64,000 nt of DNA from Gemmatimonadota bacterium (GCA_016713435.1 JADJPD010000010.1:401408-465407), one strand, 5' to 3'; positions 33,984 through 42,913 are shown, counted from the stretch's first letter. The notes: generated by a model not told the origin, from the letters alone. Numbers and translations are program-made.

Positions 33984-36293
33984 ATGATTCGGACCAACCC
34001 GCTGCGTCCCTTCCGGCCGGCTGCCGCCGTGCTCGGTGCGGTGGCGCTGTTCGCGGCCTGCTCCGGCGACGACGCCGCCCCGTTCGGCGGCCCGTCGGCG
34101 AGTGACCTGGCCGTCGGCGTCCTCGTGTCGGACGCCAACGCCCGGCCCGGCGACGAGATTGCCGTGGCCGTGGCCACCGAGGGTGAGGAGCTGGCCGGCG
34201 TGCAGGGCTACCTGCGCTACGACCCGCGCGCCCTCGAGTACGTGGGGCAGGGCACCGAAGGGGCCCTCGTCACCGTCGTCAACCCGAGCCGGGCCGCGCT
34301 CGGCGAGCTGCGCACCATCAGCTACCTCCCCGGCACCGTCCTGCCCGCGCACAGCGGCCGGCTCGTCTTCCGCGTGAAGGGCGGGGACTACGCCGCCTCG
34401 CTGCGCTATGAGCTCGAGATGGCGACGGACCGCTCCACCAACCGCGAGATCACCCGCGCCCGCCAGGCCCCGACCATCGCCGCGGCCGACCTGGCCGTGC
34501 CGGCCGAGGCCCGGCAGTTCGATTACGCCAGCCTCACCGCGACGCTCTACCCCGAGCTGACGGCCGCCGAGAGCCGGCTGCCGAAGGCCAACGTGGCGGG
34601 CCAGTACCTGGCCAACCTGCGTTACGGCAACGCCAACCTGAGCGCCGAGAGCCCCTCGAGCTGCACCTCGGTGAACATCCTCGACGCGGCGTACGTGGCC
34701 AACATCGCCGTGGGCAACAACTCGGTCCTGGGCGTCGACTTCCCGACCCGTGACCCGGTCGTGGCCGGCAACGTGCGGCCCGCCACCGGCGGCCCGCACC
34801 CGGGTGTCAGCGCCAGCGGCGCCCGCAGCATCGACATCCTCGATGCGGCGGCCGTGGCCAACGAGGCGGTGGGCAACGACCAGACCATCGTCTGCGACCC
34901 GATCCCCGGCCGCGCGCCCGTCACGGGCAACGTGGTGCAGGTGACGGGCAACATCACCGCCGACCGCACCTTCTACAGCGACACGATCTACCAGCTGAAC
35001 GGCGTGGTGAAGGTGAACAACGGCGCCACGCTGACCATCCAGCCCGGCACCCGCATCGAGGGCAAGTACCTCGGGGCCGGCACCTTCCAGATCAGCGAGC
35101 TCCTCATCGAGCGCGACGGCCGCATCAACGCGGTCGGCACCCAGCTGCAGCCGATCGTCTTCTCCTGCGACCAGACGCCCAAGTTCAAGGGCTGCTGGGG
35201 CGGGCTCGCGATCATGGGCAACGCCTCGGTGAACGCCGCCCAGAGCGCCACGCTCACCAGCCCGGTCATCCCGGGCCGCGCCGCCACCGGCGGCTGCTTC
35301 TCCACCCGCTTCGAGGGCACCACCGGCACCCCGTCGCAGACCGACTTCGGCGGCTGCAACGACGCCGACTCGAGCGGCGTCCTCAAGTACGCCATCATCG
35401 AGTACGGCGGGTACGCCTTCGCGGCCAACACCGAGCTCAACAACCTCACGGTGGGCGGCCTGGGCAGCAAGACGGTCATCGAGTACGTGCAGGTGCACGC
35501 CGGCCTCGACGATGGCTTCGAGATCTGGGGCGGGACCTTCAACACCCGCTACATCGTCATGACCGCCAACTCGGACGATGACTTCGACTTCGCCTCCGGC
35601 TGGACCGGCAAGGCGCAGTTCCTGATCAGCCAGAAGGACTCGCTGGACGGCGACAAGGTCATGGAGATCGACAACACCGAGGTCTCCGCCACCTACAACA
35701 GCACCCCGCGGGTCACGTCGCAGATCTACAACTACACCCTCATCGGCAAGGCCGACCCGGCCGGCACCGGCGGGGCGCTCGCCACCAACAACGTCGAGGA
35801 TGCGATCCACCTCCGTCGCGGGGCGCGCCCGTCGTTCTTCAACATGGTGATCACCGGCTACCCGATCATCATGGACCTCGACGACGCCGCGACCTGCCCC
35901 ACCGGCGCGGACCTGAGCACCGAGGTCAAGCTCCAGTCGGTGACGTACTTCAGCAACACCCGCCTCGACAACACCGACGCGGACCCGATCTGCCAGCCCT
36001 ACACCACCCTCGGCACCGAGACCAACCTCGAGGCCCTGGTGATCACGGACGCGCAGTTCGGCAACACCGCCGCGGCGAGCCAGCCGCTCACCGCGCCGTT
36101 CAATGTCCTCACCCCGGACTTCCGTCCGGTGAGCGCGGCCGCCGTGTCGCAGGGCAGCAGCACCACGCCGCCCAACGACGGCTTCTTCGACGCCACCGCG
36201 AACTACCGCGGCGCCGTCGCCCCGGGCGCCAGCGGGTCGATCCCGTGGTACGCCGGCTGGACCCGGACCTGGACCACCGCCACCACGCCGTGA
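33984..36293 (+). CDS. Lipoprotein B: cohesin-like domain, two dockerin-like repeats, beta-helix
   Basis: 769 residues. Lipobox Cys 26 (VALFAAC). Residues about 40-150 are cohesin-like (VSDANARPGDEIAVAVAT, GYLRYDPRALEYVG). Two F-hand-like repeats with the dockerin pattern follow: SVNILDAAYVANIAVGN (229-245) and SIDILDAAAVANEAVGN (282-298). From about 323 there is a parallel beta-helix-like region opening TADRTFYSDTIYQLNGVV and GATLTIQPGTRIEG. It ends IPWYAGWTRTW. Cohesin and dockerin in one chain would allow self-assembly if the repeats bind Ca2+, though several ligands are substituted. The full-length paralogue B' is at 37701. No catalytic residues recognised. Confidence 0.82.
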   Translation: MIRTNPLRPFRPAAAVLGAVALFAACSGDDAAPFGGPSASDLAVGVLVSDANARPGDEIAVAVATEGEELAGVQGYLRYDPRALEYVGQGTEGALVTVVNPSRAALGELRTISYLPGTVLPAHSGRLVFRVKGGDYAASLRYELEMATDRSTNREITRARQAPTIAAADLAVPAEARQFDYASLTATLYPELTAAESRLPKANVAGQYLANLRYGNANLSAESPSSCTSVNILDAAYVANIAVGNNSVLGVDFPTRDPVVAGNVRPATGGPHPGVSASGARSIDILDAAAVANEAVGNDQTIVCDPIPGRAPVTGNVVQVTGNITADRTFYSDTIYQLNGVVKVNNGATLTIQPGTRIEGKYLGAGTFQISELLIERDGRINAVGTQLQPIVFSCDQTPKFKGCWGGLAIMGNASVNAAQSATLTSPVIPGRAATGGCFSTRFEGTTGTPSQTDFGGCNDADSSGVLKYAIIEYGGYAFAANTELNNLTVGGLGSKTVIEYVQVHAGLDDGFEIWGGTFNTRYIVMTANSDDDFDFASGWTGKAQFLISQKDSLDGDKVMEIDNTEVSATYNSTPRVTSQIYNYTLIGKADPAGTGGALATNNVEDAIHLRRGARPSFFNMVITGYPIIMDLDDAATCPTGADLSTEVKLQSVTYFSNTRLDNTDADPICQPYTTLGTETNLEALVITDAQFGNTAAASQPLTAPFNVLTPDFRPVSAAAVSQGSSTTPPNDGFFDATANYRGAVAPGASGSIPWYAGWTRTWTTATTP

Positions 36294-36391
36294 GCGAGGG
36301 TTCTGCCTGACGTAACGCAGTGCAGCACTACGGGCGGTCGGCTCGCGGTTGGGGCCGGCCGCCCACTCTCGCCGATGCGGAGGGGATCCCA

Positions 36392-37717
36392 ATGAGGCAC
36401 GTCCCGGGTGGTCGTCGTGCGCCCCGGCTCGACTGGCGGATGCCGGCGGTCGTCGCCGCGCTCCTGGCCGGTTGCGACGGCGGCACCAAGCCCGACGCCG
36501 AGCCGCCCTACATCGCGATCATCCCGGTGATCACCGCCGAGGACGGCACCGACATCGGCCGGCAGTACACGTACCAGGTGACCGAGATCAGCGGGACCCT
36601 GAACATCGATGAGGTCCGGCGCGTGGCCCCGACCGACACGGTCATCGTGCCCGTCAAGCCGGCCACCTACCGGATCACGTTGAGCGGCGTGCCCAGCCAG
36701 TGCCAGGTGCAGCAGGGTACCGAGATCTACCTCCTCGTGCCGGAGGGGGCGAACACCGCCGTCTGGCGCTTCCAGATCAGCTGCGAGTCGCAGATCCGGA
36801 TGACCACCGCCACCGACGGCTACCAGAACGACGCGTCCTACGTGTGGACGCTCTCCAACGGCGTCGGCATCGTGCGGAGCGGCGTGGCCGCCGGCAATGA
36901 CACCGTGTATTTCGATGGCCTGCCCGACGGCGAGTACAGCGTGGACCTCGCGCACGTGGCCGGCAACTGCACCCCGATCAACGATGGCGGGCGGCGCCAG
37001 CGCTTCAGCATCACCGGCCCCGGCGGCGCGCGCGCCGACTTCCGGGTCGTCTGCTCCGACCCGGCGCTGCGGCCGGAGTTCCTGCAGGTGGCCACCTCGT
37101 ACCACGACGGGGTGAGCGGCTTCATGTTCCGCGTCGCCGATCCGGATGGGGATGCCGAGCGCTACTACTGGGACATCACGGACTGCGCCGGGACCAGCGT
37201 GCTCCCAGCGGGCGGCCGCCAGCGCCGCGGCCTGCTGGTCGGCGCGCCCGTGGGCCCTGACACCGCCACCATCTTCGGTGCCATCGAGCTCGGCCTGCCG
37301 GACGCCCAGATGCAGGGCCGCTGCACCAGCCTGCGGGTGCAGGACTGGAACGGCAACACCACCGCCGTCGTCGAGGAGCCGATCGGCAACGAGTCGGGGC
37401 CCGGGCCCATCCCCGTGGCCTTCAACGCCCGGCTCCAGACGACGGCGGCGCTCGGCACCGTCCTCCAGATGAGCGATCCCGACTACGTCGGCTTCTTCGG
37501 CGCCGCCCGCCTCCGCGACGGCATCCTCGGCACCCCCGACGGCGCGCCCGACCTCGGCGTCTTCAACGCCTTCGGCTACGAGGGCGACGTGCTGGTGCCC
37601 ACCATCCCGCTCGGGGGCGGCCGGCCGGAATACTACGACTACTACGCCGTGATCCTCTATCTCTTCGACCGGGCCGGCAACTTCACGCGGGTGGAGGACG
37701 ATGATCTCTTCAACTGA
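36392..37717 (+). CDS. Lipoprotein C: beta-sandwich protein, unknown function
   Basis: 441 residues from ATG 36392 behind GGAGGGG. The signal (RMPAVVAALLAGC) carries a lipobox. The body holds repeated sandwich-like domains (YTYQVTEISGTLNIDEV, TYRITLSGVPSQCQVQQG, GEYSVDLAHVAGNC) with paired Cys, and a C-terminal half with ADPDGDAERYYWDITDCAG. No family recognised. It sits at the centre of the A-B-C-B'-A' series and has no paralogue in the window. Its last 17 nt overlap B', so C and B' are translationally linked. Confidence 0.72.
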   Translation: MRHVPGGRRAPRLDWRMPAVVAALLAGCDGGTKPDAEPPYIAIIPVITAEDGTDIGRQYTYQVTEISGTLNIDEVRRVAPTDTVIVPVKPATYRITLSGVPSQCQVQQGTEIYLLVPEGANTAVWRFQISCESQIRMTTATDGYQNDASYVWTLSNGVGIVRSGVAAGNDTVYFDGLPDGEYSVDLAHVAGNCTPINDGGRRQRFSITGPGGARADFRVVCSDPALRPEFLQVATSYHDGVSGFMFRVADPDGDAERYYWDITDCAGTSVLPAGGRQRRGLLVGAPVGPDTATIFGAIELGLPDAQMQGRCTSLRVQDWNGNTTAVVEEPIGNESGPGPIPVAFNARLQTTAALGTVLQMSDPDYVGFFGAARLRDGILGTPDGAPDLGVFNAFGYEGDVLVPTIPLGGGRPEYYDYYAVILYLFDRAGNFTRVEDDDLFN

Positions 37718-39848
37718 GCGGAGCGCCGCGCCGGCCCTCGCGTGGCCCGGGGCCGGTCTCCTGCTGCTCCTCGCGACCGGCTGCGCCCGGGACCAGGGGC
37801 CGCTCGGGGCGGGCCCCGTGGTGCCGGCCCTGCAGGCCGGGCTGGCCGTCAGCCACCTCGACGCGGCCCCCGCGGAGACCCTCGCCGTGCAGCCGGTGGT
37901 CCACGCGCGCGACGGCACCATCCTCGCCGGTGTCCAGGGCCGGGTGTACTTCGATCCGCGCGCCCTCCGCTACCTCGGCCAGCCCCTCACCGGCGAGGTG
38001 TTCGTGCTCGTCAACGACGGGCGCGCCGCGGACGGCGAACTGCGGGTGGCGAGCCTCCGCCCGGGCGGCCTCCCGGAGGCCACGGCGGACCTCCGCTTCC
38101 TCGTGCTCGAGGCCGGCGCGGCGCGGTCCCTCCGCTACGTCTTCGAGGAGGCGGCCACCAGCGTGGGTCAGGCGCTCCACCAGGCCGGGGATCTCCCGCT
38201 CAAGGAGCGCGCCGCCCCGCCCGTCGATGACATCGCCCCCCGGCGCCTCGAGGACTGGGTGGTGCACTTCCGGCTGGTCGAGCGGCTGCGGCCGCGCGTG
38301 GCGGGCGACGGCATCGTCTACGGCGATCCCACGCTCAATGGAGTGGTGGACATCCTCGACGCCGCGTTCACCGCGAACGTCGCCGTGGGCAACCGCCCAC
38401 TCCTCACCGAGGCCATGCGTGACTACGCCATCGCCGCCGACGTGAGTCCGGCCAACCTCCCCGGCCTCGGCGAGGCGAGCGATCCGATCCCGCCCGGCCA
38501 GAACACCGACGGCAGCCACACCATCACCATCCTCGACGCCGCCGAGATCGCCAACGAGGCGGTGGGGATCGACCGGCCCATTCCCGGGCAGCCGATCCCC
38601 GGCCGCACGCCGAGGTCGGGCAGCGTGATCCTGACGGGACTGCTCACCGCCGACCGCACGCTGCACCGCGACACGATCTACCAGCTCCAGGGCAACGTGA
38701 TCGTGGACGCCGGTGTCACGCTGACCATCGAGGCCGGCACCCGCATCGAGGGGGACGGTGCGAGCCGGGGCGCGCTGGTGGTGGCGCGGGCCGGCAATCT
38801 CATCGCCCGCGGTACCCGGCTCGAGCCGGTGGTCTTCACCTGCGCCGGCGCGGGGAAGGCGCCGGGCTGCTGGGGCGGCGTGGTGCTGAACGGGCTGGCC
38901 CTGGTCAATCATCGCGATCCCGGGACCCTCGGGGTGTGCCCCGAGAAGACCAGCATCGGGACCACGCTGCTCTACGGCGGCTGCCTGGTCGAGGACACGT
39001 CGGGGGTGCTGCAGTACGTGCGGATCGAGTACGCGGGGATGAGCGCCGGCAGCGGCCCCGTCGGCGGGCTCGCGCTGCTCGGGGTGGGGACCGGCACCGT
39101 GCTGGAGCACATCCAGGTCCACGGTTCCCTGGGTGATGGCATCTATGTGTCGGGCGGGAACGCCAACCTGCGCCAGGTGGTGCTCACCGGCAACATCGGC
39201 AGCGCGCTCCACTGGGATCACGGCTGGGGGGGCAACGCCATCGGCGGGGCGGTGCAGTTCCTCCAGGTGCAGGTGCCGGCAGGGGGTGGAGACGCCGTGC
39301 TCGGCTCCACGCTCGCGGGCGCCCCGGGCACCCTGCCACGCTCGGAACCCGACCTGTACAACGTGACGGTCGTCGGCAGCGTCACGGGCGCGGGGCGGGG
39401 TATCGTGCTGCAGGATGGCAGCTCCGGCGTGTTCCGGAACGTCATCGTGACGCGCACCGCGGCCGCCGGCTTCGATGTCGAGGGCCAGGACGCCTGCGAT
39501 CAGGTGAGCGGCGGCAATGCCTTCCTGGACCACGCGATCCTCTTTGGCAACGCCCCCGACCTCTCCGCCGATCCCGACTGCCTCGACGAGGTGGCGTACG
39601 GGACCGCCCCGCTGCTGCAGAATCGCTTCGTCGACCCCGGGCTCATCGCGGCCGCCAACACCCTGACCCCCGACACCCGGCCGGTGCCCGGGGCGCCTGC
39701 CGCGAGCGGGGCCGTCGTGCCGCCCTCCAACCAGTTCTTCGACCTCACGGTGACCTTCGTGGGGGCGGTGGAGCCGGACGTGGTGGGCATCGTGCGGGTG
39801 CCCTGGTACGCGGGCTGGACGCGCGGATGGTCGGGCCCCACGCCGTGA
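37701..39848 (+). CDS. Lipoprotein B': cohesin-like domain, two dockerin-like repeats, beta-helix
   Basis: 715 residues, paralogue of B throughout. Lipobox Cys 28 (LLLLATGC). Cohesin-like domain about 45-150 (GVQGRVYFDPRALRYLG). The first F-hand is better preserved than in B: YGDPTLNGVVDILDAAFTA (207-225); the second is HTITILDAAEIANEAVG (273-289). The beta-helix starts TADRTLHRDTIYQLQGNV and ends VPWYAGWTRGW, the same closing motif as in B. That shared WYAGWTR end may be an anchoring or sorting signal. It overlaps the preceding C gene by 17 nt and precedes A'. Confidence 0.82.
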   Translation: MISSTERSAAPALAWPGAGLLLLLATGCARDQGPLGAGPVVPALQAGLAVSHLDAAPAETLAVQPVVHARDGTILAGVQGRVYFDPRALRYLGQPLTGEVFVLVNDGRAADGELRVASLRPGGLPEATADLRFLVLEAGAARSLRYVFEEAATSVGQALHQAGDLPLKERAAPPVDDIAPRRLEDWVVHFRLVERLRPRVAGDGIVYGDPTLNGVVDILDAAFTANVAVGNRPLLTEAMRDYAIAADVSPANLPGLGEASDPIPPGQNTDGSHTITILDAAEIANEAVGIDRPIPGQPIPGRTPRSGSVILTGLLTADRTLHRDTIYQLQGNVIVDAGVTLTIEAGTRIEGDGASRGALVVARAGNLIARGTRLEPVVFTCAGAGKAPGCWGGVVLNGLALVNHRDPGTLGVCPEKTSIGTTLLYGGCLVEDTSGVLQYVRIEYAGMSAGSGPVGGLALLGVGTGTVLEHIQVHGSLGDGIYVSGGNANLRQVVLTGNIGSALHWDHGWGGNAIGGAVQFLQVQVPAGGGDAVLGSTLAGAPGTLPRSEPDLYNVTVVGSVTGAGRGIVLQDGSSGVFRNVIVTRTAAAGFDVEGQDACDQVSGGNAFLDHAILFGNAPDLSADPDCLDEVAYGTAPLLQNRFVDPGLIAAANTLTPDTRPVPGAPAASGAVVPPSNQFFDLTVTFVGAVEPDVVGIVRVPWYAGWTRGWSGPTP

Positions 39849-39875
39849 GCCGGGAGGGCGCGCCGTGGCGTCATC

Positions 39876-39907
39876 GTGGCCTCGCCGTGACGGGCAACCG
39901 GTAGTTT
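39876..39907 (+). promoter_or_regulatory. Direct repeat GTGGC-N6-GTGAC with TAGTTT box, site 4
   Basis: Half-sites start at 39876 and 39887, 11 bp apart (one mismatch). TAGTTT at 39902-39907, reading TAGTTTTG, fits the FCB-group -7 pattern TAnnTTTG. 28 bp before the GTG start of A'. Confidence 0.45.
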
Positions 39908-39934
39908 TGCGGCTCCCCTGAAGGACGGCGCTCG

Positions 39935-41212
39935 GTGCTCCAGCTCCTCCCGCGGCGGGCCCGACCCGGGCTCGTGGCCATCACGCTGCTGGCGGCCGCC
40001 TGCACCGCGGAGCAGCGCGCCCTCGGGCCCTATGGGCCGCCGGACGTCCCCGCCACGGGGCCGGCCCGCGCGGCGTTCCTGTTCGATGTCGACCTCGGGC
40101 GTGGCCGGGTGCTGGTGGCCGCGCCGAGGGTCGAGAGCCCGGCGCCCGGCGACGGGGGGATCGCCTTCTCCCTCGTGGGCGGTGATGCGGTGCTGCTGAC
40201 CACGAGCAACTTCAGCGCCTCCGCGGTCGGGGCCTTCCAGCCGGGGAAGGTGCGGGTGTCGTTCGACGTGGTGATCACCAGCCTGCTCGCGGGTGCGGCC
40301 CTGCAGGCGCCCTCCGTCTTCCCGCTCGCCCCGCCTGGCACCACGGGTCCGCTGCTCTTCCCCTACGACATCGCCGTGGCCACCACGAGCGGCGGCACCA
40401 GCAGCGGGGGCGGGAGCGACGTGATCGTCGTCCTGCCCGGCGGGGGCCTGGTTGCGCCGAGTCCGGACTGGGATGGGGCACCGTGGAACTTCTTCAACGA
40501 TTCCACCTGCCTCGCGGACAACGACTGCTTCCGGTACGAGGAATTTCCCCCCGTCCTCCCCGGCGGCACGACGGCCGCGAGGCGGGTGGGCTTCGACATC
40601 GACCCCACGGTGGGCCAGTTCACCGCCCGCCTCATCCTCGCCGCCGACGTCACCGATCTCGCCCCGGCGCCCACGGGGGGGATCCAGGGGAGTATCACCT
40701 CCCCGGCGCTTGGTCCCCTGGCCGGCGTCACGGTCACGCTTCCGGCGACCGGGGCCTCGACGCTCACCGACGCCCTCGGCGGCTTCACGTTCACGGGGGT
40801 CCCGGTGGGCACGGTCAGCGTGGTGCTCGGTGGCCTGCCCGCGCTCTGCACGGCCCAGTCATCCTACAGTGTCCTGGTCCAGGCGGGCGGGGTCACGAGC
40901 CTGCCCCTCAGCCTCACCTGCGGATCGCTGCCGCTCTTCGGCAACATCACCGGGATGCTGGCCGATGGAGGCGGGACGCCGCTCCCCGGCGTGACCCTCA
41001 CCTTCACGCCCACCGGCGGTGTGGCGGCGCCGCCGGTCGTCACCGGCCCCGGCGGGACCTACCTCGTCACCGGTCTTCCGGTCGGCGACGGTACCGGGAC
41101 CGTCAGTCTCGGCGGTCTCCCGGCCGCCTGCCCGGATCCGGGCCTCCTGCCCTACAGCGGGCTCGTCAACGGTGGGAGTCTCCAGCTCAACCTCGTGGTC
41201 GGCTGTCCCTGA
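39935..41212 (+). CDS. Lipoprotein A': short paralogue of A
   Basis: 425 residues from GTG 39935 behind AAGGACGG. Lipobox in VAITLLAAAC. The N-terminal domain matches A closely: FSLVGGDAVLLTTSNF and SASAVGAFQPGKVRVSFDV, then DWDGAPWNFFNDSTC and GFDIDPTVGQFTARLILAAD. Two carboxypeptidase-regulatory-like domains follow (GSITSPALGPLAGVTVTLPA, GNITGMLADGGGTPLPGVT). Unlike A, the protein stops before the C-terminal cohesin-like domain, so A' would lack that binding module. It closes the mirror order A-B-C-B'-A'. Confidence 0.8.
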   Translation: MLQLLPRRARPGLVAITLLAAACTAEQRALGPYGPPDVPATGPARAAFLFDVDLGRGRVLVAAPRVESPAPGDGGIAFSLVGGDAVLLTTSNFSASAVGAFQPGKVRVSFDVVITSLLAGAALQAPSVFPLAPPGTTGPLLFPYDIAVATTSGGTSSGGGSDVIVVLPGGGLVAPSPDWDGAPWNFFNDSTCLADNDCFRYEEFPPVLPGGTTAARRVGFDIDPTVGQFTARLILAADVTDLAPAPTGGIQGSITSPALGPLAGVTVTLPATGASTLTDALGGFTFTGVPVGTVSVVLGGLPALCTAQSSYSVLVQAGGVTSLPLSLTCGSLPLFGNITGMLADGGGTPLPGVTLTFTPTGGVAAPPVVTGPGGTYLVTGLPVGDGTGTVSLGGLPAACPDPGLLPYSGLVNGGSLQLNLVVGCP

Positions 41213-41302
41213 GCGGGAACGTCGTGGTGGTCAAGATCCAGCCACCCCCCGCCGATACTGGATGCGGACGGATTCACCCGGCAACAGGGACGGCCGAGCC
41301 GC

Positions 41303-42562
41303 ATGACCAGCACTCCTCTGGACGCACGGGGCACCGCCGGCACGGGCGCCTCCGAGATCTTCGTGGCCCGGCAGGCGGTCGTCGACCGGCGCCAGGAAAT
41401 CCACGGCTACGAACTGCTCTTCCGGAGCGGGCTCGACTCCGCCGCGCGCCCCGACACGCCGGACCGCGCCTCCTTCGAGATGCTGCACACCGCCCTCCTC
41501 GGCTTCGGGCTCGACAGCCTGCTCGGGGACCGGGCCGGCTACCTCCCCGCCTCGCGCGAGGTGCTGCTGCAGGAGTTCTACCTCATCCTGCCCAAGGAAC
41601 GCACCGTGCTCCAGGTGGCCGACGGGGTCACGCCGGACGACCAGGTGGTCACCGCCTGCCGGGTCCTGCGGGAGCGCGGCTACTCGCTCGCCATTGACGA
41701 CTTCCTCCGCCGTCCCGACCTGCTCCCGCTCGCCACCCTCGCCGACGTGGTGCGGGTGGACTACACCGGGACGCCGGAGGCGGAGCGCCGCGCCATCGTG
41801 CGGGAGTTCCTGCCGAGGAAGGTGCGCCTCCTGGCCACCAGCGTGGACACCCGGCTCCAGTTCGCCGACGCCGCGCGCGAGGGCTTCACCCACTTCCAGG
41901 GCGGCTTCTTCGCCGAGCCGGAGCTGCTCTCCACGCCGGACGTGCCGGCCTACAAGCGCAACTGCATGCGCTTCATGACCGAGTTGCACCGTCCCGAGCT
42001 CAACTTCGACCGGCTCGACGAGCTCATCCGCCAGGAAGTGGCGCTCACCGTGAAGCTGCTCCGCTACCTCAACTCCGCCGGCTTCGGCTGGCGCCACGAG
42101 GTGACTTCCATCAAGCAGGCGCTCCGGGTCCTGGGCGAGGACGCCACCCGGAAGTGGTGCTCGCTCATTGCCCTCACGGTGATGGGCGGCGACCGGCCGG
42201 CGCAGGTGGTGCAGGTCTCGATGCTCCGCGCCGCGCTCGCGGAGCAGGTGGGGATGGAGGCGGGGCTCGCGGGCCTCTCGCTCGACCTCTTCCTCACCGG
42301 CATGCTCTCCACCATTGACGTCCTGCTCGGCCGCCCCATGGAAGAGGCGCTGTCGCAGATGCCGCTGTCGGTGGAGGTGCGCAACACCCTCCTCGGCAAG
42401 CGCACCCGGCTCTCCACCGTCTGGCAGCTGGTGCTGGCCTACGAGCGGGCCGACTGGCCCCAGGTGAAGGAACTGGCGCAGGCCGCCGACCTCTCCCCCG
42501 GCCGGCTCCCGTTCATTTATCGCAACGCGGTGCAGTGGGTGGACCGGATCTACAAGTCCTGA
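41303..42562 (+). CDS. EAL-HDOD (YuxH-type) signalling protein, paralogue 2
   Basis: 419 residues with the same design as the 23792 protein: FVARQAVVDRRQEIHGYELL, AIDDFLRRPDLLPL, FQGGFF, then the HDOD part (VALTVKLLRYLNSAGFGWRH, RKWCSLIALTVMGGD). The EAL half is more decayed: the Lys of KVDF is Arg (VRVDY) and the Glu of AEKVET is Thr (ATSVDT). c-di-GMP hydrolysis is therefore unlikely. It starts 90 bp after A' and ends just before a strong terminator, so it may be cotranscribed with the array. With paralogue 1 it brackets the secreted-protein block. Confidence 0.9.
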   Translation: MTSTPLDARGTAGTGASEIFVARQAVVDRRQEIHGYELLFRSGLDSAARPDTPDRASFEMLHTALLGFGLDSLLGDRAGYLPASREVLLQEFYLILPKERTVLQVADGVTPDDQVVTACRVLRERGYSLAIDDFLRRPDLLPLATLADVVRVDYTGTPEAERRAIVREFLPRKVRLLATSVDTRLQFADAAREGFTHFQGGFFAEPELLSTPDVPAYKRNCMRFMTELHRPELNFDRLDELIRQEVALTVKLLRYLNSAGFGWRHEVTSIKQALRVLGEDATRKWCSLIALTVMGGDRPAQVVQVSMLRAALAEQVGMEAGLAGLSLDLFLTGMLSTIDVLLGRPMEEALSQMPLSVEVRNTLLGKRTRLSTVWQLVLAYERADWPQVKELAQAADLSPGRLPFIYRNAVQWVDRIYKS

Positions 42563-42588
42563 AGCGCTCGTCCCGCCGCCACATCACG

Positions 42589-42618
42589 ACGCGCCGGTCC
42601 CGACTGGGACCGGCGCGT
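42589..42618 (+). terminator. Terminator after EAL-HDOD paralogue 2
   Basis: ACGCGCCGGTCCC and its exact 13-base complement around the loop GACT, followed by CGTCGTTCGG. It closes the 25-42 kb block. A weak GTCAT-N6-GTGAC repeat (42628, 42639) follows it. Confidence 0.75.
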
Positions 42619-42709
42619 CGTCGTTCGGTCATCGGCGCGTGACCGGCGGCGGCGAGTGTTGGGTCGCCGCGCCACACCGGCGCGACAGGCACGGATGCGA
42701 GGAGGAAGG

Positions 42710-42913
42710 ATGCGACGCTCGGAATGGGGCTGGCACCGCCGGCCCGCACGGCACCGGCGGCGGGAGGATGACCTGAGCCGCTGGCTGCGGGCCCTCCCGC
42801 CACGAATCGAGGTCGTGCGGCAGGCGCGGCGGGCGGGCCGCCTGGCTGAGGCGGCGGTCCCGGTGGTGCTGGCGGCGATGCTGCTGGTGATGCTCGGCGG
42901 CGGGATCCGCTGA
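42710..42913 (+). CDS. Small basic membrane protein, unknown function
   Basis: 67 residues. ATG 42710 follows a very good GGAGGAAGG. The N-terminal half is basic (MRRSEWGWHRRPARHRRRED), with a short helix LSRWLRALPPRIEVV, and the C-terminus is one membrane span (AAVPVVLAAMLLVMLGGGI). This tail-anchored layout suits a small regulatory or complex-stabilising protein. It lies between two transcription units and has no close operon partner. No family recognised; the ribosome site and the span are the only evidence. Confidence 0.5.
   Translation: MRRSEWGWHRRPARHRRREDDLSRWLRALPPRIEVVRQARRAGRLAEAAVPVVLAAMLLVMLGGGIR

Noticed and set aside
31950..36392. 1480-codon open frame antisense to lipoproteins A and B
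   Set aside because: Arg/Ala/Gly/His-rich shadow with no signal peptide or domain; the plus-strand proteins have lipoboxes and paralogues.
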